A DNA stretch of 64,000 nt from JAOUEA01 sp963825635 (lineage in GTDB: Bacteria; Actinomycetota; UBA4738; HRBIN12): positions 434,001 through 498,000 of the forward strand of contig CAWGTU010000001.1 in NCBI GenBank assembly GCA_963825635.1, read 5' to 3'. Below, one piece after another: positions 1-6,135 of this stretch; within the stretch, counting starts at the first letter, position 1; each line of letters starts with the position of its first letter. The notes beneath the pieces are model-generated. The model was not told the DNA's origin, searched no databases, and saw nothing but the letters and a program-made list of their open reading frames with translations. Made by a program: the position numbers and the translations under genes.

Positions 1-732
1 GTCGCGATCACCGCCGACGGGGGCTCGACGCTCGCGACGTCGAGCGACTGCGCGCTGGTGATCCCGCGGCCGATCGATCGGTCGATACCGCACTCCCGCG
101 ACTACTCGGTCACCCTCCTCGCGCTCGCGTGCCTGCTGGAGTCGCTCGCGGCAGCGAGCTTCCCGCAGCTGGATGGGCTGCCCGAGATCGTCGACGAGGT
201 CGTCCGCCGATCGCTCGAGACCGTCGCCGAAGTCCCGACGACCGCGGGGAGAACCTGGTTCCTCGGCGCTGGTCCCGACCGCGGCACGGCCATGTTCGGC
301 GCCCTCAAGTACTGGGAAGCGGCTGGCCTGGAGGCGTGGTGGGACGACCTCGAGGAGTTCGGGCACGGTTCGCAGCTGATGGCCCGGCCCGGCGATCGGG
401 CCGTGTTGATCGCCGCCGGCCCGGGAGCGCAGCGCTCCGTCGAGATGGCGTCCGGCCTCGAGCGGATGGGCATGGACGTGCTGCTCGTCGGGGGCAGCGA
501 GATGGTCGACGGGGATCGCGCACATCTGCGGACCGTGGAGGCACCCGATCCGCTCTGGCATCCGTTCGTGTCCTGCGTGCCCACTCAAGCCCTCGCGCTC
601 GCCGAGGCGGAGGCTCGTGGCCTCGACGTCTCGATCACGCTCGCAGGCCGAGCTCACGGTCCGACCTTCGACGAGGTACACAAGGAGTGGACCAAACGGA
701 GCGCCGTCGTCCTCGCCGACGGCTCCGGATGA
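1..732 (+). CDS. SIS-domain sugar-phosphate isomerase/deaminase (5' end cut off)
   Basis: The frame is open from base 1 and the usual SIS start lies upstream, so this is the C-terminal ~243 residues of a two-SIS-domain protein of the AgaS/GlmS-isomerase type, which handles amino-sugar or ketose phosphates in the cytoplasm. The first codons read ITADGGSTLA, the end of the first SIS lobe. The second lobe follows with LGAGPDRG (phosphosugar loop) and LEEFGHGSQ, the EEFxHG signature of the GlmS-like second subdomain. The GTG at 58 is internal and is not the true start. The stop overlaps the next ATG (ATGA at 729-732), so the gene is translationally coupled to the flavin oxidoreductase behind it. 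The exact substrate cannot be read from this part. Confidence 0.8.
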   Translation, partial: VAITADGGSTLATSSDCALVIPRPIDRSIPHSRDYSVTLLALACLLESLAAASFPQLDGLPEIVDEVVRRSLETVAEVPTTAGRTWFLGAGPDRGTAMFGALKYWEAAGLEAWWDDLEEFGHGSQLMARPGDRAVLIAAGPGAQRSVEMASGLERMGMDVLLVGGSEMVDGDRAHLRTVEAPDPLWHPFVSCVPTQALALAEAEARGLDVSITLAGRAHGPTFDEVHKEWTKRSAVVLADGSG

Positions 733-1820
733 TGTCTTCGTCAGGTTTGACCCTCGGGCTCGTCGCGCCGCCCTGGCCCCCGTATTGGCAAGTGCGGTCG
801 GCCGTCGAGCTGGCGTCATCGCTGTCCCTCGAGGTGTGCTCGACATGGGATCACCTGGTCGAGTTCGAGGTTCCTTCCTCGGAAAGCGGCCCGCCCGAGG
901 CGGAGTCGCCAGCGCCCTTCGAGTATCAGGTACTCCTCGGGGCGCTCGCCGCGCACGCAGGATCGGTTCGTTTGCAGGTGGGCGTCACGGAACTCCTTCG
1001 ACGTCATCCGGTGGTCGTTGGACAGGCCTTCGTCACCCTCGCCCACATCACGGAGCGAGCGCCGATCGTGGGCATCGGCGCTGGCGAACGCATCAACACC
1101 GAGCCTGTTGGTCTCTGGACCGAGGCTCCGGTCGCTCGTCTCGAGGAGGGCCTCGCGGTCCTTCGAGCCTGCTTCGTGGGCGAGAGTCCGTTGACGCACG
1201 CGGGGGAGCGATTCGAGCTGCGGGAGCTGCGGTTCGAGCTCCGCCCACCGGCGGACCGCATGCCCGAGATCTGGGTCGGCGGCCGCGGCCCGCGAATGCG
1301 CCGGCTCGCGGGGCGGTTCGGGGACGGATGGTACCCGACCGACATCGTGGATCCCACCGTCTACGAACGCGATCTCGCCGACGTGAAGGCGGCTGCTGCT
1401 GCGGCCGGCCGAGATGCCGGGGATCTCACGCCCGCCGCAGAGCTTGTCGTCTTCTCCGGCGGTAGTGCATCGAGCGTCGCCGAGGCGCTTCGATCCGACG
1501 AGGCGAGGCTCTTCGGGCTCCTGCTCAGCGGGGGAGATTGGCGAGAGGCCGGGTATGAGCATCCCTTCGGGGAGGATCATCGCGGGGTCTTCGACCACGA
1601 CCCGGCCCTCGTGACGCGCGAAGCCCTCGATGCGGTGCCGGTCGACCTCGTGGCACGGCACGCCCTCACCGGTACGCCGGCCGAGATCGCGAAGGGGCTC
1701 CTGGCCCTGCGCGAAGCGGGCTTGCGTCACGCCAACCTCTCGTTCGGCACGATCGAGGCGTCGACGGCTGCAACCATTCGATCGGTCGTGCACGCGATCC
1801 GCCAGATCCTCGGAGGATGA
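729..1820 (+). CDS. LLM-class flavin-dependent oxidoreductase
   Basis: Luciferase-like monooxygenase superfamily TIM barrel, 363 residues, a normal length for F420- or FMN-dependent members. Visible landmarks are an N-terminal beta strand (LTLGLVAPPWPPYW), GIGAGERINTEPVG in the middle, PEIWVGGRGPRMRRLAGRFGDGWYP (the phosphate-binding part typical of the family) and a C-terminal GTPAEIAKGL. The start is the ATGATG at 729/732 because it overlaps the upstream stop and gives the canonical N-terminus; the same frame is open further upstream by chance. Coupling to a sugar-phosphate SIS protein and to the unknown helical protein suggests one pathway, perhaps oxidation of a sugar-derived intermediate. 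Whether the cofactor is F420 or FMN cannot be decided here. Confidence 0.85.
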   Translation: MMSSSGLTLGLVAPPWPPYWQVRSAVELASSLSLEVCSTWDHLVEFEVPSSESGPPEAESPAPFEYQVLLGALAAHAGSVRLQVGVTELLRRHPVVVGQAFVTLAHITERAPIVGIGAGERINTEPVGLWTEAPVARLEEGLAVLRACFVGESPLTHAGERFELRELRFELRPPADRMPEIWVGGRGPRMRRLAGRFGDGWYPTDIVDPTVYERDLADVKAAAAAAGRDAGDLTPAAELVVFSGGSASSVAEALRSDEARLFGLLLSGGDWREAGYEHPFGEDHRGVFDHDPALVTREALDAVPVDLVARHALTGTPAEIAKGLLALREAGLRHANLSFGTIEASTAATIRSVVHAIRQILGG

Positions 1821-3214
1821 TGCCAGTGACCACAGCATCGCCGTACGCTTTCTACCTGCCCGAGGATCCTGAGCACACGATCGTCCAGAGCTCCCTCGAG
1901 AGCGCGCGGTTCCTGCGCGCCGTCAGCGAGCACGACGACGAAGGGCTGCTGTTGTGCCGCTCCGTCGATGCAGATAGCGACGGCAAGCTCGTGCGGTACC
2001 GGGGCCGGCTCATGGAGGGCACGGGCTACTGCGCCGACTCGATCTTCGGCGCCCGCATGCTGGTGCGGGTAGGACGCGTGCTCGAGCGTCCCGAGTTCGA
2101 AGCCATGGGCTTCTCCTACCTCGATCATGCCCTGGCAGCCGGGTTCTTCGACGATCCGTCGATGCCGGTGCTGCTCTATCGCGACGTGGAGACCGGGGAG
2201 TTCCTGCACAACCTCGAGGCCCGAGCCGACTACGTGGAGTTCGGCCATGTGGCACGGGTCGGTTACCAGCTCCTCGAGCTGTCAGCCCTCGATCCGGACC
2301 CGGCGCGCTCGAGTCGATGTCGATCGATCGCGGCCCGGACCGCCGAGTGGGTGATCGAAGCCGAGCGATGCGGCAATGGTTGGTATCCGCGGCGATCGAC
2401 CCCGAGTGGCGCCGTCTTCCCGTATGCCCCCGATGCGTTCGGACCGGTCGATCTTCCGTCGATGCGGCTCGACGATCCGATCTCGTCGCGGAGCGGGGCA
2501 GGAGCCTTCGCGCTGCAGTTGCTCGCGGGTGCCACGGCCAGCGGGGTTTTCGATGCGTCGGCGCAACTTCGAACCGATGCAGCGTCGTTCGTCAGGTCCG
2601 GCGGGCACTTCGGTAGCACGAACACCGACACGGAAGATCTCGAGGAGAACGTCAGCTACGCGGTCGCGTTCCAAGCGCTCATCCAGGCCGCCGACATCCT
2701 CGCTGATCAGCCGCTCCGCGAGTTCGCCTACGGGTCGTGCTTGGCACCCTTGGCTCGCTTCGAGCTCGACCGCGACTTGAACGGAGTGGCGACCAAAGGT
2801 CTGCTCTACATGGAGGAGTCGTGGAACGCGGCGTGCACATGGGAGATGGCGGAGGCGGCGCAGGCATACCTGGTCGCTTACGGCGAGCGACGCCAGCGGT
2901 CGCACGTGCTCAAGGCCCTCACGATCCTTCGAGGGATGGCGAAGCACCATCACGGCCCGGCAGGTTTCCTGACCGAGGCCGTCGATTGGGATGGCCACTC
3001 CACCTCGGAGCGGCACTTTGCCGGTGAGCGCTACGGGGACATCGCCACGACCCACCCGTTCTTGAACAACCTCCATGTGCTTCAGCCGACGGTCTACTAT
3101 CTAGAGCGGTTCGCCATGCGGCTAGATGAATCCACTGGCGCCTCGCTGGTGGATCTCGAGGGGAACCGGCTGTGCCTTGTGCCGCTGCCGGTAGAGGAGT
3201 GGATGCATCCTTGA
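1817..3214 (+). CDS. unknown protein, probably all-helical (alpha/alpha-toroid-like)
   Basis: 465 residues, not recognised with confidence. It starts at tandem ATG codons overlapping the upstream stop (ATGA), so it belongs to the same operon as the SIS and LLM genes. There is no signal peptide or membrane segment. The sequence is rich in Trp, Tyr, His and acidic residues and in regularly spaced amphipathic helices (for example CADSIFGARMLVRVGR, VSYAVAFQALIQAADI and EMAEAAQAYLVAYGE). This resembles the (alpha/alpha)6 barrels of glucosamine 2-epimerases and glycoside hydrolases. A conserved-looking EESWNAACTWEMAE and a late HFAGERYGDIATTHPF could line a pocket. Next to a sugar-phosphate isomerase, a carbohydrate role is a fair inference, not a demonstration. 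Confidence 0.7.
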   Translation: MMPVTTASPYAFYLPEDPEHTIVQSSLESARFLRAVSEHDDEGLLLCRSVDADSDGKLVRYRGRLMEGTGYCADSIFGARMLVRVGRVLERPEFEAMGFSYLDHALAAGFFDDPSMPVLLYRDVETGEFLHNLEARADYVEFGHVARVGYQLLELSALDPDPARSSRCRSIAARTAEWVIEAERCGNGWYPRRSTPSGAVFPYAPDAFGPVDLPSMRLDDPISSRSGAGAFALQLLAGATASGVFDASAQLRTDAASFVRSGGHFGSTNTDTEDLEENVSYAVAFQALIQAADILADQPLREFAYGSCLAPLARFELDRDLNGVATKGLLYMEESWNAACTWEMAEAAQAYLVAYGERRQRSHVLKALTILRGMAKHHHGPAGFLTEAVDWDGHSTSERHFAGERYGDIATTHPFLNNLHVLQPTVYYLERFAMRLDESTGASLVDLEGNRLCLVPLPVEEWMHP

Positions 3215-3401
3215 TCAGGGTCTACCTTCAACGGTCTGACCGCCGATTCTGCCTAGAGGCGGCCGGAGGCTGGATGCGATCCACCTTCGACGTGTCCTGG
3301 CACCAACATGGCCTCCTGACGGCCGCTCACTAGACTCGATGCGCCAGGATGCTGTCGGCGAGGAGGTTTTCGCCTACGTATGCCTCAGTCCCAGGTCCTC
3401 A

Positions 3402-3468
3402 GCCCTCGGCCCTCGGCCCTCGGCCCTCGCCCTCGGCCCTCGGCCCTCGGCCCTCGTCCTCGCCCTCG
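3402..3468 (+). repeat. heptanucleotide tandem repeat abutting tRNA-Arg
   Basis: Seven perfect copies of GCCCTCG begin at 3402, 3409, 3416, 3423, 3436, 3443 and 3450. Hexamer variants lie at 3430, 3457 and 3463. The next copy of the same heptamer, at 3469-3475, is the 5' acceptor strand of tRNA-Arg. The repeat is therefore in register with, and ends at, the mature 5' end of the tRNA. It occupies the region where the tRNA promoter or 5' leader should be. Rest of the gap 3215-3401: no gene seen. Confidence 0.9.
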
Positions 3469-3544
3469 GCCCTCGTAGCTCAGTGGATAGAGCACCGGTT
3501 TCCTAAACCGGGTGTCGCAGGTTCGATTCCTGCCGGGGGCACCA
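3469..3544 (+). tRNA. tRNA-Arg (anticodon CCU)
   Basis: Cloverleaf read by eye. The acceptor 5' strand GCCCTCG pairs with CGGGGGC (one G-U pair). The D arm begins TAGCTCAGTGGATAGAGC. The anticodon arm is CCGGT-TTCCTAA-ACCGG with anticodon CCT, reading AGG codons. The T arm is GCAGG-TTCGATT-CCTGC, followed by discriminator A and an encoded CCA at 3542-3544. The anticodon serves a rare codon in GC-rich genomes. The 5' flank is an unusual heptamer repeat, and the reverse strand carries the end of a PAP2 reading frame. Confidence 0.97.
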
Positions 3545-4079
3545 TCGCGGACAAGACGAGGCCCAGGCCGGCGCCGCCGATGAGATCGAGCGGAAGGTGG
3601 GCTCCGACGTACGTGCGACCGAACGCGGTGGTCGCCACGACGGCGACCAGCGCAGGTCGGACCGGCCGTGGGAGCGCCGGCCACGCGGTCGCAGCAAGGG
3701 CGGTGGCGACCGCCGTGTGACCGGAGACCCATCCGAGGTCCCCCGCGATCCGTTCACGTATCTGCACGTCGGTCATCACGCTCGCGGGTCGTCCGCGCCC
3801 ACCGAGCGGTTTCAGCGCCTTCGCGCCGAGCCAGGCGAGCGTTCCTGCGGTTGCGAGCTCTACGGCGAGGCGCCGGTGACCCGTGGCCGCGGCGAGGACG
3901 GCGACGATCGGCACCGTGACGAACGTTCCCGCCTGCATCACCGAGCGGACCGGGATACGGATGGCATCGGGCGCGTCGTTCGCGACGCGGAACACGCGTT
4001 GCTCGTAGGTCGGGACGTTCCGCCGTCTCGCTTCCGCGAGGCTCGCCACCACCATGGCGACACCGGTGGCGACACGCAT
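3480..4079 (-). CDS. PAP2-family membrane phosphatase
   Basis: Type 2 phosphatidic-acid-phosphatase superfamily, an integral membrane phosphatase acting on lipid or polyprenyl phosphates. The three signature stretches are present in order: KPLGGRGRP (KxxxxxxRP), VSGHTAVA (the PSGH equivalent) and FGRTYVGAHLPLD (SRxxxxxHxxxD type). Several hydrophobic helices surround them. The ATG at 4079 gives about 199 residues, usual for the family; the frame continues upstream to 4397 but is Arg-rich there. The open frame has no stop before the convergent tRNA-Arg, and its last 20 or so residues (GIEPATPG and onward) are tRNA antisense translated. The true C-terminus is therefore odd: either translation really ends inside the tRNA antisense, or the natural end was lost. 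Confidence 0.8.
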   Translation of the reverse strand: MRVATGVAMVVASLAEARRRNVPTYEQRVFRVANDAPDAIRIPVRSVMQAGTFVTVPIVAVLAAATGHRRLAVELATAGTLAWLGAKALKPLGGRGRPASVMTDVQIRERIAGDLGWVSGHTAVATALAATAWPALPRPVRPALVAVVATTAFGRTYVGAHLPLDLIGGAGLGLVLSAMVPPAGIEPATPGLGNRCSIH

Positions 4080-4236
4080 CCCTCGGCTCCCCAGCACCCC
4101 CACGCCAGCACCTGCCTTCCCGGGCCGCCGCCCGTCCCTGCGGGCGCGGCAGTCTACGCCAGCGGTGCTGACGACTCGCGACGATGCGCGCTCTCGGAGC
4201 CGCCGCCGCCGGCGATCCGAGGAGGAGAGAGGGATC

Positions 4237-4446
4237 GTGCCCTTCGAATCCGATGTCGTCGAGGCGTCCCCGCTCGATCCGAACGCCAAACAGCACATGA
4301 TTCCGATGCGCGACGGCGTGCGCCTCGCGAATGACGTGTATCTCCCACCGGACGTCGATCGTGGCCCCGCCGTCCTCGTCCGGCTTCCGTACGACAAGTG
4401 CGGGCGCTACACCCGGGGACAGAGGAGAACCCGTGGGGAGCGGTGA
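4237..4446 (+). pseudogene. truncated CocE/NonD-family alpha/beta hydrolase (N-terminal stub)
   Basis: A strong ribosome-binding site (GAGGAGGAGAG, about 4219-4229) precedes a GTG start. The frame gives the typical beginning of an X-Pro-dipeptidyl-peptidase/CocE-like hydrolase, IPMRDGVRLANDVYLPPD, then PAVLVRLPYDKCGRYT. It then degenerates into RGQRRTRGER and stops after 69 residues; the family runs 500-600 residues. No catalytic serine region is present. Another frame from about 4413 to 4532 encodes the protein-like stretch EENPWGAVTGRPSEQILPTG before a stop. This suggests a frameshift plus a large internal deletion rather than a functional short gene. It lies head to head with the PAP2 gene. 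Confidence 0.65.
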
Positions 4447-4515
4447 CCGGACGTCCGAGTGAACAGATCTTGCCGACGGGAGGGGATGCGGAGGCATACC
4501 TCAGCGTGACGATGC

Positions 4516-5040
4516 TCACGTCGAGCGGCTGAGGAACCTCGCGTACTTGCGCTGGCCGACCGACGTCAGGTGAAACCCGTCGCTGTAGAACCACGAGTCG
4601 TGCGACCTCGAGAACGAGTACCAGTCGATCACGTCGGCGCCGTGGCGCCGGGCGCAGGTGCGCAGCCGCTGATTGTTGGTTCGTCGCCAGCCCCGCGGCA
4701 CCTTCACCGTGACGAGGAAGACCCGCCGGTTGCCGGCGCCGTTCACCGCACGCCGGCAGTCCGCCGGGTCGATGTATCCGTTGTTGCCGAGGTGGATCAC
4801 GACCTTGCGAGGGAGCCGGTTGCGCCTCGCGAGCCGTCTGATGATCCCGGGAGCGTCGGAGAACTGCCGGCTCGTCGTGGTGTTCACCTGGAAGTGGCGC
4901 GCGCGAAGCTCCCGCGTCGCGCCCTGCATCACGGAGTCGCCGAGAGCGTACTTGCGTGCGGAGGCGACGCCGGGAGCGGCGAGCGAGAGCGCGACGATCG
5001 TGGTCAGGACCATGATGTGCGGGCGAGCACGACGACGCAT
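4516..5040 (-). CDS. secreted SGNH/GDSL-like hydrolase domain protein
   Basis: 174 residues from the ATG at 5040; the frame also opens at 5076, but that adds an Arg-rich leader. An N-terminal signal peptide (MRRRARPH basic, then hydrophobic to about residue 28, ASA|RK) points to export. Block I is ALGDSVMQG with Ser36 as presumed nucleophile. Block III-like HLGNNG and block V SDGFHLT (Asp154, His157) complete the triad. The compact form resembles the free SGNH domain found at the end of acyltransferase-3 proteins, which moves acyl groups on cell-surface glycans. Substrate unknown. It is divergent from the metallopeptidase gene and shares a 112-bp intergenic region with it. Confidence 0.75.
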   Translation of the reverse strand: MRRRARPHIMVLTTIVALSLAAPGVASARKYALGDSVMQGATRELRARHFQVNTTTSRQFSDAPGIIRRLARRNRLPRKVVIHLGNNGYIDPADCRRAVNGAGNRRVFLVTVKVPRGWRRTNNQRLRTCARRHGADVIDWYSFSRSHDSWFYSDGFHLTSVGQRKYARFLSRST

Positions 5041-5152
5041 GCAACGACGGTAGCCGCGGAGCCCCGTCCCCGGCAAGGCTTGGGCATCACCCTCGTCTGC
5101 GCCCCGCGGCGATCCGCGTTACTGTGCCATTCCCGTCGGATGGAAGGAGACC

Positions 5153-6121
5153 ATGATGCGTCCCCCCGCACGCTCGCGTTCCGTGCTCATCGTGCTCGCG
5201 ATCGTCGCCGCCGTCGTCGCGACCGCCCCGATCGCGGGGGCCCGCAAGATCAGCGACGCCGAGTGCATCACCTACGAAGGCATCGCCGATGCGCCGAAGG
5301 GCAAGATCCCGCGCGACGACCTGGTCACGCTGCGCAGGGACCCGCTGAAACGGTGGATCGCGCGCCATCCCTCTCAGGCCGCCGCGGCTGCGCGGGGAGC
5401 CGTCGTCACGATCCCGGTCGCTTTCCATGTGTTGCGCAAAGACACCAGCGTCGCCGGCGGCAACGCCCCGATGACGTGGATCGAGGCGCAGGTCGACGTG
5501 CTGAACGAATCGTTCTCCGGCGCGACCGGCGGCGTCGACACTGGCTTCCGCTTCGAGCTCGAGTCAGTGGATCGCACCACCAAGGCATCGTGGTTCAAGT
5601 TCTTCTACGCACAGGGTGGGACCCCTCGCTTCTTCCGTGGATCTCACAAGGAGATCCAGATCAAGCGATCCTTGCACGAGGGCGGCCGTGACACGCTCAA
5701 CGTGTACACGGGCGCGCTCGGCAAGTTCCTGCTCGGATGGGCGTACTACCCCTCGAGCTTCGTCGGTGAGGGCGCCCTCCCGCGCTTCTTCGACGGCGTC
5801 GTGATCGACTACCGGACGATGCCGGGATCCGACTACGGTCCGTACGACGAGGGGGACACGCTCACGCATGAGGTCGGGCACTGGCTCGAGCTCCTGCACA
5901 CGTTCCAGAACGGATGCGAGTCGCCCGGCGATCTGATCGCCGACACGCCGTACGAGGCCTCGCCAGCCTTCGGCTGCCCCGAAGGGCGCGACACGTGCGC
6001 AGCTCCCGGTGAGGATCCGATCACGAACTTCATGGACTACTCCGACGACGCCTGCATGTTCGAGTTCACCGAGGACCAGGCTGAGCGTGCGGCCGTCGCG
6101 TGGGCGGCCTACAGGGCCTGA
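5153..6121 (+). CDS. secreted M43-family (pappalysin/cytophagalysin-like) zinc metallopeptidase
   Basis: 322 residues with a clean signal peptide (MMRPPARSRS, then a hydrophobic core to about residue 29). The zinc site HEVGHWLELLH is at 239-249 (HExxHxxxxxH, with His239, His243 and His249). The Met-turn follows in NFMDYSDDACMFEFTEDQ. M43 enzymes usually have Gly after the second His pair (HExxHxxGLxH); here residue 246 is Glu, a departure from consensus but not from the ligands. The start is the ATG pair at 5153/5156, preceded by GGAAGGAG. Mature protein is extracellular; paired Cys residues near the C-terminus probably form disulfides. Substrate unknown. It is transcribed towards the FAD-GcvT gene, whose start is only 14 bp after the stop. 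Confidence 0.85.
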   Translation: MMRPPARSRSVLIVLAIVAAVVATAPIAGARKISDAECITYEGIADAPKGKIPRDDLVTLRRDPLKRWIARHPSQAAAAARGAVVTIPVAFHVLRKDTSVAGGNAPMTWIEAQVDVLNESFSGATGGVDTGFRFELESVDRTTKASWFKFFYAQGGTPRFFRGSHKEIQIKRSLHEGGRDTLNVYTGALGKFLLGWAYYPSSFVGEGALPRFFDGVVIDYRTMPGSDYGPYDEGDTLTHEVGHWLELLHTFQNGCESPGDLIADTPYEASPAFGCPEGRDTCAAPGEDPITNFMDYSDDACMFEFTEDQAERAAVAWAAYRA

Positions 6122-6135
6122 TCGACCCCGTCGGT

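Noticed and set aside
816..1838. Long open frame on the minus strand across the LLM gene
   Set aside because: Arg/Glu-rich shadow of the high-GC coding strand; no motif, and it covers a clear LLM protein.
3349..3720. Plus-strand frame containing SALVAQWIEHRFPKPGVAGSIP
   Set aside because: Classic translation of a tRNA gene; the peptide comes from tRNA-Arg and its repeat flank.
5993..6135. Possible internal promoter or small gene between the metallopeptidase and FAD-GcvT genes
   Set aside because: The metallopeptidase runs to 6121 and the next start is 6136; the upstream GTG at 6100 only extends the same frame with unlikely residues.
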